DNA from: Chloroflexota bacterium
GTDB taxonomy: Bacteria; Chloroflexota; Anaerolineae; 4572-78; J111
Reading direction: 5' to 3'
Length of the DNA stretch: 64,000 nucleotides
NCBI GenBank assembly: GCA_016860845.1
Contig: BOKF01000004.1
Span: forward strand, 62,001 to 126,000
The position numbers and the translations under genes are program-made. The stretch's first letter is position 1, and every line of letters starts with the position of its first letter. Shown one piece after another: positions 22,301-30,389 of this stretch. A model generated the notes under the pieces. It saw only the letters and a program-made list of their open reading frames with translations, was not told where the DNA came from and ran no database searches.

Positions 22301-23557
22301 TTACGCTGTAGTTAGATCGAAGTTGATGGCTTCCTGTTCCAGCTTGAGACCGCATTCGAGCATATAGTCAATCAGCGGGGTCATATCGGCCAGAGCTGGA
22401 CGCCGGCGGAGGTGGGTCAGGTTGCGCTCGTCGGCGGGAGAGAGGGGGTGGGCGTAGCGGCTGTGCGCGTCAAGCGCAGCCCCGTCCATGCGGTACGGCA
22501 CAAAATCGGGCGAAACCTGCTGACGGAGCTGGGCCAGAATATTCAACCCACCGTAATCAATATCGGCCCAGACGAAGCGAGGCAGGTGGGGCGGCAGGCA
22601 GCGCAGGAGATGGCGGGCAGCCGGGGAGGGGTTGCCCCACAGGCAGAGCGCGGCCAATCCCTGGCCCTCGTGCCGGATGAGTTCGTAGAAAGAGGCCAGG
22701 TTTTCCACGCAGACCAGCCGGGGGGCCTCTATCCTCGCCTGCCGGACTCGGGCGGCCATTTCCACGGGAATCCCCACGGACGGGTAAAATTCGGCCAGAG
22801 AAGTCACCTGTCCATCGGCGTCTACCAACTGCCAGGGGCCGTAGAGATAAAGGTGGCCGGGATTGGCCACCAGCCCCAATTCGCGCAGAGTTTCCGGCGC
22901 TGACAGGTCGCGCCAGGCTGGCTGGTGGGCGCGGGCCAGCCGGGCCACCGTCTCCTTGAGCGGGTCGAAGCGTTTGCTGTCGTTAAACAGGCGCACGCTA
23001 AAAACGCGGTAAGGCGTCTCCTCTTTGGTTTCCTCGCCCGGCAGGGCAATCAGCACATCGAGCAGGTCCCGGTTCCAGCTTTCGTCGGTTAAACTGAAGG
23101 GGGCCGGCGATTTGCCCGCTTTTAGTTGGGCCAGGCAGTGCTGCACCGCTCGCTCGCGCCAGCCGGTCAGCCGGAAACGATCTCCCAGCAGCATCTCGCG
23201 CAGGCGGCGGCGCTGTTCGGTGACGGGCTGGCGGGCCAGCAGGGTATAGAGGGGTTCAACGTGGGCCGGCTCCAGGGTCACGGCATCGAGCAAGTGGCCG
23301 GTCTGGCCGGGCAGCCAGGCCAGGCGAATCCAGCCATGCTGGGCCAGTTGGTCGAACTGCTCGTTGGCGGTCAGGCGGGGCAGAGGGTCAACCTGGCTGG
23401 TGTAGCCGGTCAGTTTGGCCGCCAGGTCATCCAGCCGGACCCGCACCACCTGTTTGGGCGTGCCATCCCGCCGCTCGTAAATGTCGAGAAGGGAGTTGAG
23501 GACGGCAGCGACATCGGGGGTGGGGGTGAAGGAAACAGTTCCTTCCTTTTTTGTCAT
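22301..23557 (-). CDS. jetD: Wadjet protein JetD (DUF3322/DUF2220 nuclease)
   Basis: Plasmid-cleaving subunit of the Wadjet SMC system, 418 residues. The N-terminal half (about 1-200) corresponds to the DUF3322 arm domain. The C-terminal half is the Toprim-like DUF2220 domain, showing the catalytic-type Glu in VCVENLASFYELI and the acidic cluster in FVWADIDYGGLNILAQL (DxD before a Gly pair). In the family, JetD nicks or cuts circular DNA after loop extrusion by JetABC. It starts 6 bp after the jetC stop with no clear ribosome binding site, so translation is probably coupled to jetC. Confidence 0.93.
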   Translation of the reverse strand: MTKKEGTVSFTPTPDVAAVLNSLLDIYERRDGTPKQVVRVRLDDLAAKLTGYTSQVDPLPRLTANEQFDQLAQHGWIRLAWLPGQTGHLLDAVTLEPAHVEPLYTLLARQPVTEQRRRLREMLLGDRFRLTGWRERAVQHCLAQLKAGKSPAPFSLTDESWNRDLLDVLIALPGEETKEETPYRVFSVRLFNDSKRFDPLKETVARLARAHQPAWRDLSAPETLRELGLVANPGHLYLYGPWQLVDADGQVTSLAEFYPSVGIPVEMAARVRQARIEAPRLVCVENLASFYELIRHEGQGLAALCLWGNPSPAARHLLRCLPPHLPRFVWADIDYGGLNILAQLRQQVSPDFVPYRMDGAALDAHSRYAHPLSPADERNLTHLRRRPALADMTPLIDYMLECGLKLEQEAINFDLTTA

Positions 23558-23563
23558 CTGTGT

Positions 23564-26500
23564 TTATCTGTGTCCATTGGTGGACCCATTCTCCCCCTCC
23601 AACTCCTTCATCATCTCCGTTTTGTCAATCTCAATGACAAAAGCGTGGTTATTCTGGCGGACGACGGTGCGGACAGAGTTGACGTGGGGTAACAGGCCGG
23701 CCGCTTTGTCGGGGGGGGTGGCCAGGAGGACCTGGAGCTGGTTGTCTACCATAAATTGCAGGGCGCTAGCAGTGCGGGCGGTGTCCATTTTGCCGAAGGC
23801 TTCGTCAAAGAGGGCCAGGCGGATGGTGTCGGAGGGGCGGGGTTGGTTGAGGCGGTACGCCTGGGCGAAAGAAGCGGCCATCGCCACGTAAAAAGGCGTG
23901 GTTGTCTCGCCGCCCGACTTTTTGGCGTTGATCTGGCTGAGCAGGGCGCGGTCGCCGTGGGGGTAGTGGATGCGAATATCGTATTGCAGGTAGTTGCGAT
24001 AATCTTGCAGTTCGCGCAGTTCGGTCAGGGCTTCTGCGGGGCCGGCGGTCAGCCGCTCAAACAGCAAATCCCAGCCGGCCTGGTGGCGCTGGCGGAAGCC
24101 GGACTCAAAGAGGGACTCGCCCAGAATGGCCTGGCTGTCCATAATCATATCATACACCTGGCGCAACGACGGCTCCGGCCTGGTGATGAACTCGAAACGC
24201 TCGCCGCCAAAGCGCAGCCCGGCCAGGGTGGTGTTGAGGTAACCCAACTGCTGCCGGGCGTCCTCAATCTGCTCGCGCAGGCGGTGAATGAAGTTCTCGA
24301 CCAGTTCGTGTTCGGCCATCGCTCGCTGCTCGGCGATGCGGGCCTCATACTGGGGCAACTCCGATTCGACGTAGCGGTCCCGTTCGCGCACATAACGGGC
24401 GGCGTCCTCGTCGCCGTCGTAGCCAAATTGGTAGGTCAGGCTGTAGCGCTGCTTGGCCTCGCGCAGGCGGTCGCGGCTGCGATTCTCCGCATTTTGATAG
24501 TCGCTTTCGTAGCGGGTGGCATTTTCCAGCACCGTTTCCAGCGGCTGGCGCTGGCGGCGGCGCTCATACTCTTTGTGCAAATCTTCAAGCATCTCTTCCG
24601 CCTCTTCGAGGACGAGGAAAGCGCGGGCCTCTTGCAGCACTTCGTCAGCCTGGCGTTCCAGGTGAGGCAGCGTTTCCTGGGACAGGGTATCGAGACGGTT
24701 CTTTAAGCCGCCGATGCTTTCGCCCAGCGTTTCCATTTGCTTTTGCCGCCGCTCCACCTCAGCCTGGCAGCTTTGCATCTGGGCTTGCAGGGCGGCCAGG
24801 GATTGGGTGTCGAGGCCGGCCAGTTCGGTACGGCAGGCATCCAGCCGGGATTCCAGTTCGGGGCGGCGGGTGAGCAGGGCTAGATCACGGGCCAATTCGA
24901 CATAGCGCAAGACCTTGTCGCGGGTGAGGGCCAGCCGCTCGCGCAGGGCGGTATCCCGAATTTGCAGCTCCGCCAGCTTTTGGCCGATAGCAGTCAACTG
25001 TTCCTCGCGCTGCTCGATCTGGCGGGGCGTGGCTCGCTCGCCGATAAACCAGCGGCGGTAGTGGCGGGGGTCCATATGGCTGCTGGTGAAGTTGCGCCGG
25101 ACGAAGCACTCGCGGGTCACGGCGGTGCGGTGGTCGCGGAGGTCTTCCAGGGTGTCACATTTGACATAGCCGCCCAGCAGCAAATCCACAAAAGCGCGGG
25201 CCGCCGGATGTTCGGTTTCGACTTCAACGGCGAGGCTTGCCCCCCCTTTCGTCCCCTCCAGAGGGGGGGATTGAGGGCGGGCATTTTTAAGGATGCGCTC
25301 GGCGTCGGGCAGGCCCACGCCATGCAGATTGTCCTTTTCCCGCCGCTGCCGGTAGAGGCGCATAGCCGCGTCGTAATGTTCGGGCGGCACCAGCAGGTCG
25401 AAGCGGGTGCGGCCCAGAATCCCCTCGACGGCGTTTTGCCAGTCTTCGTCGGGCACGTGCAAGGCCTCGTAAAGCGGAAACACCTCTTCGGCGCTAAGCC
25501 CAAGTTCGGCCCGGAGCAGGCGGCGCAGGCGGCTGGATTCGGGGGCTTCGGTATCGTAGCCGACGGCGCGGTCGCCGGTGCGCAGTTTATGGATGTCTCG
25601 CTGGAGGCGTTCGGCCTCCTGGCGAAGTTCCTGGCTTTCGTTGCCCAGGAGAGCCGCTTGAACCGTATAATGATGGCCCATTTCCTGAAACGCCTGCTGG
25701 AGTTGGGTAATGAGTTCAGGAGTCCAGGCTTTAGCCTGGATTCCGCTGCGTAGCACCTCCGGCACAATTGCCCCCTCCTCTTGCAGCAAGTTCTGGAGTC
25801 GCCGGGCGTCGGCCTGCTCGCGCTCCAGCAGTTGGTAAAGCCGGCTTTCCTGCTGGCGCAGAGCGGACAAATCAGCCTCCAGTTGGGCGATCTCCTCGCG
25901 CAAAGCTCTGTCGCGGGCAGCGGTAACGTCGGTGCGTAGGGCAATTTGGGCCTCGATGAGGGCATTATTGGCATATTTGACCTGCTCACTTAGCTCCTCC
26001 CGCTGCATTTCGAGGCGGCTGAGGGCGATGGTCTTTTCATCCCGTTCCAGCCGGAATTTTTTTAGGTCGGCCAGATAGGCGTCGCTCTGGGCGTAGCGGC
26101 GGAGGTAGCCGTTGGTCAGGCGCAGGCGGCGCTGGGTGCGCCGTTCCTGGTCAAGTTCTTCAATCTGGTTGAGGCTCTCGATGCGCTGGCGGATGTCAGC
26201 GGCCAGGCTCTCGAAGTGACGCATTGTTTCCAACTGCTCGCGCAGCGTTTTGACATCCACCAGGTTTTCGTCGAGGAGGTAATTATGGACAAAATCGCGG
26301 ATGTTGGTCAGCGGGCTGAAGGCCAGGCCCTTGACAATTTTGGCGGTGAAGGTTTCTTTGAGCTGGCCCAGCCGGTTGAGCAGGTGGAAGCGGTAATCTT
26401 CCAGCCGGGTAAAAAGCTGGGCGCGGCCCTGCGGGTCGGGCAGGGCAAAATGTTCCAGGTGGCGGCGGAAGCCCCGGCTGTCGAAAAGCTGGCCCTCGGC

Positions 26501-26914
26501 GCGGAAGAACCAGGCGTCGTTCAGCGGCGCGCCGTTGACAATGAAGTAGGTCATGTCGGGCGAGCGGCCGTCCTGGTAGGCGTCAATGACCGCCCCATGC
26601 ACAAAGTAGCTGTTGTCGGGGTTGCGAAATTCCAGGGCGACCACGGCGGTGGCGTCACCGCGCAAAAAACGCTGGCCTTCGGTGCCCAATTCACCCCGGA
26701 CATAGCTGGTTAAGGTGCGCTGGCTGCCGGTCATCGCCGCCTGGTTGAATTTGACCTCGCGCTGCCCGCCGACCAGGGCAAACTGCACCGCATCGAGAAT
26801 GGTGGATTTACCCACCCCGTTGATGCCGATGAAGTAAGTGGTCCCCTGGCAGGTGATGGTGGTATTTTCAAAGAGGTGCCAGTTGACCAGGCGGATACGG
26901 GTGAGTTGTTTCAT
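23564..26914 (-). CDS. jetC: Wadjet protein JetC (SMC-like ATPase)
   Basis: SMC-type motor of 1116 residues. Walker A GINGVGKST is near residue 31 after a short beta segment. Two long heptad-rich coiled coils (about 240-410 and 640-860) flank a central hinge-like region near 420-640. The C-terminal head has a signature-like KSGGETTTPFY and Walker B LALFDEAFGKMD. The architecture matches JetC/MukB-like ATPases that extrude DNA loops. GGAG precedes the ATG. Two short palindromic repeats lie in frame within the gene (25240-25269 and 25719-25744), adding linker-like peptides. The 3' end reads ACACAGATAAACACAGATG, itself a repeated word. Confidence 0.94.
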   Translation of the reverse strand: MKQLTRIRLVNWHLFENTTITCQGTTYFIGINGVGKSTILDAVQFALVGGQREVKFNQAAMTGSQRTLTSYVRGELGTEGQRFLRGDATAVVALEFRNPDNSYFVHGAVIDAYQDGRSPDMTYFIVNGAPLNDAWFFRAEGQLFDSRGFRRHLEHFALPDPQGRAQLFTRLEDYRFHLLNRLGQLKETFTAKIVKGLAFSPLTNIRDFVHNYLLDENLVDVKTLREQLETMRHFESLAADIRQRIESLNQIEELDQERRTQRRLRLTNGYLRRYAQSDAYLADLKKFRLERDEKTIALSRLEMQREELSEQVKYANNALIEAQIALRTDVTAARDRALREEIAQLEADLSALRQQESRLYQLLEREQADARRLQNLLQEEGAIVPEVLRSGIQAKAWTPELITQLQQAFQEMGHHYTVQAALLGNESQELRQEAERLQRDIHKLRTGDRAVGYDTEAPESSRLRRLLRAELGLSAEEVFPLYEALHVPDEDWQNAVEGILGRTRFDLLVPPEHYDAAMRLYRQRREKDNLHGVGLPDAERILKNARPQSPPLEGTKGGASLAVEVETEHPAARAFVDLLLGGYVKCDTLEDLRDHRTAVTRECFVRRNFTSSHMDPRHYRRWFIGERATPRQIEQREEQLTAIGQKLAELQIRDTALRERLALTRDKVLRYVELARDLALLTRRPELESRLDACRTELAGLDTQSLAALQAQMQSCQAEVERRQKQMETLGESIGGLKNRLDTLSQETLPHLERQADEVLQEARAFLVLEEAEEMLEDLHKEYERRRQRQPLETVLENATRYESDYQNAENRSRDRLREAKQRYSLTYQFGYDGDEDAARYVRERDRYVESELPQYEARIAEQRAMAEHELVENFIHRLREQIEDARQQLGYLNTTLAGLRFGGERFEFITRPEPSLRQVYDMIMDSQAILGESLFESGFRQRHQAGWDLLFERLTAGPAEALTELRELQDYRNYLQYDIRIHYPHGDRALLSQINAKKSGGETTTPFYVAMAASFAQAYRLNQPRPSDTIRLALFDEAFGKMDTARTASALQFMVDNQLQVLLATPPDKAAGLLPHVNSVRTVVRQNNHAFVIEIDKTEMMKELEGENGSTNGHR
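25240..25269. repeat. C7/G7 palindrome inside jetC
   Basis: Seven C, then TTTCGTCCCCTCCAGA, then seven G. It is translated in frame as part of a Pro/Gly-rich insert (SPPLEGTKGGAS) between two conserved JetC stretches, so it behaves like a repeat that landed in the gene without breaking it. Confidence 0.65.
25719..25744. repeat. Palindrome with AGGCTTTAGCCT core inside jetC
   Basis: GGAGTCCAGGCT and AGCCTGGATTCC pair with one mismatch around TT. Translated in frame as GIQAKAWTPEL within a coiled-coil linker. Core resembles the intergenic palindromes at 11061 and 41603. Confidence 0.7.
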
Positions 26915-26924
26915 AAAATATTCT

Positions 26925-26996
26925 CCGTGATACGTGATACGTGATGCGTGATGATTTTAGGCAAAAATCCTTATGTATCATGCATCGCGTTTTACG
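26925..26996. repeat. Iterated CGTGATACGTGAT hairpin upstream of jetC
   Basis: Left part CGTGATACGTGATACGTGATGCGTGATG in pieces, right part ATGTATCATGCATCGCGTTTTACG, pairing imperfectly. Fills the junction between the four-helix-bundle gene and jetC. Confidence 0.65.
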
Positions 26997-27021
26997 AAAT
27001 TGGACAAGTTTTTGAGTCTGC

Positions 27022-27513
27022 CTAAAACGGGACATCGTTCAGCAAGTTATCCAGAATTTTCCGATTCCCATTGGAGTTTGTTTCATAAGCAATACTTATT
27101 TCGTGAATAAACTGACCTCGCTGGTGAGGGATCATGGTCAGCAAAAGGCGAATGATTTGGGTCAGTAAACTGAGGCGATGTTGCGTGACTGTTTCTCCCA
27201 GAACATGGCGGGCTTTATAGTACCAGCCCCGGCTCTCTCTAGCCGAACCTAACGCGTATTCATAAAAACGTGCTCTATCTTTGCCCGTGCCTCGCGAATA
27301 CCCCTCGGCCAGATTGGCCCCAATTGAACCCAAGGCTCGATAAAGCTGGTCTGATAAAGCGATTGTACGTTTGTCTTGCATCAACTTTGTGACATCATGC
27401 CAACCCACCTCAGCCACAAACAAGCTCAAACGATATGCTTCTACTTTCCACAATGGGTCGCCGGTGAAATCGGCTGGCACACTTTGTTCCCATTCCTGAT
27501 AGTTCACGGCCAT
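27022..27513 (-). CDS. Four-helix-bundle protein (S23/IVS-encoded type) inside the Wadjet operon
   Basis: A 163-residue protein of the family first seen in 23S rRNA intervening sequences. The hallmark segment is DQLYRALGSIGANLAEGYSRGTGKDRARFYEYALGS, here broken as DQLYRALGSIGANLAEGYSR and FYEYALGSARESRGWYY. Members form homopentameric bundles; most have no known role, and a related group (Avd) assists diversity-generating retroelements. The gene sits between jetB and jetC, where Wadjet operons normally have nothing, and it is flanked on both sides by word-type hairpins. It is either a passenger that arrived with the repeats or an accessory component. Confidence 0.85.
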   Translation of the reverse strand: MAVNYQEWEQSVPADFTGDPLWKVEAYRLSLFVAEVGWHDVTKLMQDKRTIALSDQLYRALGSIGANLAEGYSRGTGKDRARFYEYALGSARESRGWYYKARHVLGETVTQHRLSLLTQIIRLLLTMIPHQRGQFIHEISIAYETNSNGNRKILDNLLNDVPF

Positions 27514-27537
27514 GCTCCTAATAATCGTGCATATATA

Positions 27538-27594
27538 TGATGCGTGATACGTGATGCATGATGACTCTAATCATGCATCACGTATCACGCATCA
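27538..27594. repeat. Perfect 24-bp inverted repeat of GCGTGAT words at the jetB stop
   Basis: Arms 27538-27561 and 27571-27594 are exact reverse complements, with the loop TGACTCTAA. The right arm encodes the final Asp-Ala and TGA stop of jetB. Confidence 0.88.
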
Positions 27595-28208
27595 CTTTCT
27601 TCCTCTGCCGCCCGGTATTTCCGCAGCCACGCTTCCATTTCCTCGGCGGTTTGGACGGGCAGGATCATTTTGACCGAGCCGCGCAGGCGGAGACGGGCTT
27701 CGCTCTCGCGGGCATCGAGGGAACGGCCGTCCAGCGGTTCGATCAAGCCCAGGCGGCGCAGGCGGCTCAAAATGGTTTCGTACTGGCCTACGCCCAGGTC
27801 GCGCTCTTTGCCGGTGATGGTCCGGTACTCTTCCCGCACCTCACCAATCGTAACCACCGGGTCGGCGGCCAGGCTGAGTTGCTCAACCTGTTCCTCGTAA
27901 AGCTTGCGCAAAACTACAATCATCAACGACTCGTCCAGCTTGAAGCGCTGGTGGCAGTAGCTAAAATCGGAAACCACCTGGAAGATACGGTGGTAATCGT
28001 CGTGCAGCAGGGTAAAGCCGGCCAGGGCCAGCAGAGCCGAAAAAATAGAGCGGTGGCGGTGGACAAAGTAGTAATCGTCCTTGTCGCCATCGCTATCCTG
28101 GTATAGAAACGTCTGGCCCATCAGCCGGTTCATCACCCGCGGGATGTCCCGGCGTGCCCTTTCCGGCAAGCCGGTGGTTTCAAGAAGCGTATCGGCGGTA
28201 AAATTCAT
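27585..28208 (-). CDS. jetB: Wadjet protein JetB (DUF4194, kite subunit)
   Basis: A 207-residue winged-helix kite-type subunit that in the family dimerises and binds the kleisin JetA and the JetC necks. Visible pieces are the N-terminal FTADTLLETTGLPERARRD, the central HDDYHRIFQVVSDFSYCHQR with ESLMIVVLRKLYEEQ, and a C-terminal winged helix (YETILSRLRRLGLIEPLDG). Located between jetA and jetC as usual. The terminal Asp-Ala-stop is encoded by the 27538-27594 repeat. Confidence 0.92.
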   Translation of the reverse strand: MNFTADTLLETTGLPERARRDIPRVMNRLMGQTFLYQDSDGDKDDYYFVHRHRSIFSALLALAGFTLLHDDYHRIFQVVSDFSYCHQRFKLDESLMIVVLRKLYEEQVEQLSLAADPVVTIGEVREEYRTITGKERDLGVGQYETILSRLRRLGLIEPLDGRSLDARESEARLRLRGSVKMILPVQTAEEMEAWLRKYRAAEEESDA

Positions 28209-28231
28209 CGTTTGCCTGTGCTTTCATAGTA

Positions 28232-28277
28232 ATGCGTGTTGCGTGTTCCGTTGTTTTTACGCAACACGCAACACGTT
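28232..28277. repeat. Iterated GCGTGTT hairpin between jetA and jetB
   Basis: The left arm contains GCGTGTTGCGTGTT and the right arm GCAACACGCAACACG, with a T-rich loop. The heptamer differs from GCGTGAT by one base. Confidence 0.78.
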
Positions 28278-28283
28278 TTGACT

Positions 28284-29708
28284 CTATCGTTTCACCAACT
28301 GAAACGGCTTGACTCTGACCGGTCCTAATTCGACCGGCTCGCCTTCAAGGACTTCCAGGTTATAATTGACTTCGGGGTGGTTGCCATAAGCGACGGTATA
28401 AATCAGCCAGGGCAAGTCGGCGGGGGCGGCAAAGGCGTCGGGGGGGAAGTCGGAGATGTGCAGAACGCGGTGCCCGTTGAAAAATTGGCCCACAAAGGCT
28501 TGAATCTTGGCCGGAGTGATGGCCGCGCCCAATTGTTGCAGAGTAGCCGCGTGCAGGGTGCGAGCCGTTGTGGGGTCGAGAACCGGCAGGACCACCGGCT
28601 GGGGGGTGAAGGGTGCGCGGCGCTGGGGTAAGGTATAAAAGCTGTGGACATCGGGCTGTTCGGCGGCGACGGTCTGGAAGGAGGGCGCTTCTTCGGGCAG
28701 CCAGGTTTCACCCTCGGTTTGCAGCGCGGCCAGGTCGCGGGCCAGGGAAGTCAGCTTATCTTTAAAGCTACCGTCGGCGCTGACCAGTTGGTAGCGAATC
28801 TGGCGCAGGGAGGTGCGTAAATATTGGCCGTGCCGCCGGTCAATTTCCTCCAGCAGCGGGTCGAGACTTTCGAGTTGGTTAATGATGAAACGCAAATAAT
28901 GGCCGATCTCAGCCTCGGCCTGGGCCGGGGTCAGCCGCCCCTGGGTGGCTAACTCGGCGGCGGTCTGCTCCAGCCAGGCGCTGTCAAGCTGCCAGCTTTG
29001 CAACTGACCGATGATGTCGCGCCGGTAGCGGGAAACGTGGTCGGAGGTTTTGAGGGCGTGATAGGCTGGACCAAGCGCCTGGCTGTATTCATCGTACTGC
29101 AAACGCAGCAGTTCGGCCACCGATTGGTTGCGGCTGATCCGCTCGATGTAACGGCGGATGTTCTGGTTTAATTCATTCAAGCCGCGAATCACCTGGCGGA
29201 CATTCTCATAAGCCTGGGTCAGGGCCAGCGCGGGCGAGAAGTTGTCGCCCTGGTGGGTCAGCAGTTGGTGGGCGGCGTAGAGCTGGCCGGTGTATTCACG
29301 CGGCTTTTGTTGTTGGATGGTCCGCAGGGCTTCCAGCAGGGTAAAGGCGTAGTCGGGTAAAATAATGAACTCGGTGTAATCGGCCTGCTGTTCCCGTTCC
29401 AGCCAGCCCGCTTCGACCAGGCGGCGCAGTAACCAACTGGCGTATTCTTGGATGGTGCTGGGGAGCGGCTCGTCGGCGTTATCCGGCCCGGCCTGGGGAA
29501 AGCTCTCAATGCCCTCACCCGTTAAATAGGTGACAATTTCGGCAATGACCATGTCGCGGGTCAGGCCGAAGCGGTTAAACTCGGCGATTTCGTAAATGCG
29601 CAGCAGGACGGCCATGTAGTGGCGCTGCAAGCCGCCCTGGCCCTGGGTGCTGAAGACATTAAAAAGATTAGCCGGCAGAATATCAAAAGGATTGCTCACA
29701 CCCGGCAT
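28284..29708 (-). CDS. jetA: Wadjet protein JetA (kleisin, DUF5716-like)
   Basis: Kleisin-like subunit of 474 residues that links JetC heads and JetB. The N-terminal winged helix region begins FDILPANLFNVFS and continues LQRHYMAVLLRIYEIAEFNR. The middle is strongly helical with basic patches (RRYIERISRNQSV), and the C-terminus is a second folded domain. The N-terminal pattern resembles the DUF5716 (type III) JetA group more than DUF3375, an assignment made by eye. The start overlaps the Xre gene stop (TAATG), so both are translated together. Confidence 0.85.
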   Translation of the reverse strand: MPGVSNPFDILPANLFNVFSTQGQGGLQRHYMAVLLRIYEIAEFNRFGLTRDMVIAEIVTYLTGEGIESFPQAGPDNADEPLPSTIQEYASWLLRRLVEAGWLEREQQADYTEFIILPDYAFTLLEALRTIQQQKPREYTGQLYAAHQLLTHQGDNFSPALALTQAYENVRQVIRGLNELNQNIRRYIERISRNQSVAELLRLQYDEYSQALGPAYHALKTSDHVSRYRRDIIGQLQSWQLDSAWLEQTAAELATQGRLTPAQAEAEIGHYLRFIINQLESLDPLLEEIDRRHGQYLRTSLRQIRYQLVSADGSFKDKLTSLARDLAALQTEGETWLPEEAPSFQTVAAEQPDVHSFYTLPQRRAPFTPQPVVLPVLDPTTARTLHAATLQQLGAAITPAKIQAFVGQFFNGHRVLHISDFPPDAFAAPADLPWLIYTVAYGNHPEVNYNLEVLEGEPVELGPVRVKPFQLVKR

Positions 29709-29968
29709 TAGCTGTTTCCTCCCATATCCTCGTCTGAAGTCCCATTCCAGATCAGGATTTCCTCAACCTGGCAGCCCAATACCTGGCACAGCCGAGCCAA
29801 AGCATCCAGTTCCACGTAGCGCGCCTGGCCCGCGTCGAGCCGGTAGACCAAATCCTTAGGTACGCCGGCCAGGTGGGCTAATCGCCGTGGCGTGAGTCGC
29901 TGGCCCGTGGTCAACTGGTATTTGCCCAGTAACTTTGTAATTCGTCCCTTAGTCGTTAATTCTCGCAT
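29708..29968 (-). CDS. Xre-type HTH regulator of the Wadjet operon
   Basis: An 86-residue Cro/CI-type DNA-binding protein: TPRRLAHLAGVPKDLVYRL is the helix-turn-helix (about residues 26-45), followed by LDALARLCQVLGCQVEEIL. It is the first gene of the operon and overlaps jetA by 1 bp. A small inverted repeat lies over the predicted transcription start, so autorepression of the defence operon is likely. Such a linked regulator is not a fixed part of Wadjet systems. Confidence 0.88.
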   Translation of the reverse strand: MRELTTKGRITKLLGKYQLTTGQRLTPRRLAHLAGVPKDLVYRLDAGQARYVELDALARLCQVLGCQVEEILIWNGTSDEDMGGNS

Positions 29969-29977
29969 AATAGCACA

Positions 29978-29992
29978 TTTGTTCTACACAAA
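29978..29992. promoter_or_regulatory. Candidate Xre operator TTTGT-N5-ACAAA
   Basis: Perfect 5-bp arms just downstream of the -10 box, covering the expected transcription start of the xre-jetABCD operon. Confidence 0.5.
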
Positions 29993-29996
29993 GCAT

Positions 29997-30024
29997 ATTA
30001 TACCGACTTTTGTCGCCTTGTCAA
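29997..30024 (-). promoter_or_regulatory. Consensus promoter of the xre-jetABCD operon
   Basis: TTGACA (30024-30019) and TATAAT (30002-29997) on the minus strand, both perfect, spaced 16 bp. Such a strong core promoter with an overlapping operator fits a repressed-until-needed operon. Confidence 0.8.
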
Positions 30025-30069
30025 GACAGATATGAGAATTAAGCGCCGTTTGGAGTAGCAACTCGCCAT

Positions 30070-30387
30070 TTGTCTGCGTCGGTGCAACTGGAGGCGGTCC
30101 AGCGCCTCTATCCGGTCAACGTGGAAAAACATGCCGCGGCTCGCACTGTCCAGATTGATCTATCCGTTAAACCGGAAGCGGTCGCTTTGCGGGTGGCCGA
30201 TGATGGGACGGGCCTGCCTCCCAATTACACCAACCGGCCCGGCCATTACGGGCTGCAAGGGATGCATGAACGTATGGAGGGGTTGGGAGGTGCGCTCACC
30301 TTACGGAGCAACGGCCAGGCCGGCACGCTGATTGAGGCTCATCTGCCCTTCATCGGTACCAATGGCCGTCATGAGGCCGAGGAGTAG
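30070..30387 (+). pseudogene. Truncated NarL-type sensor histidine kinase (HATPase end only)
   Basis: A 105-codon frame from TTG with the GHKL ATPase end of a two-component kinase: KHAAARTVQIDL, VADDGTGLPP (G1-type box), then HYGLQGMHERMEGLGG (G2-type box) and AGTLIEAHLP. The sensor, dimerisation and phosphoacceptor parts are absent. The N-box is damaged: RLYPVNVEKHA instead of a run containing QEAL.N. It stops 2 bp before the intact response regulator gene, so the pair was once a normal operon. This break is the right border of the Wadjet island. Confidence 0.8.
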
Positions 30388-30389
30388 GC

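Noticed and set aside
12931..28277. Possible CRISPR array because of repeated ATCACGCATCACG words
   Set aside because: The repeats are adjacent inverted arms at single junctions without regular spacers, and no cas genes are present.
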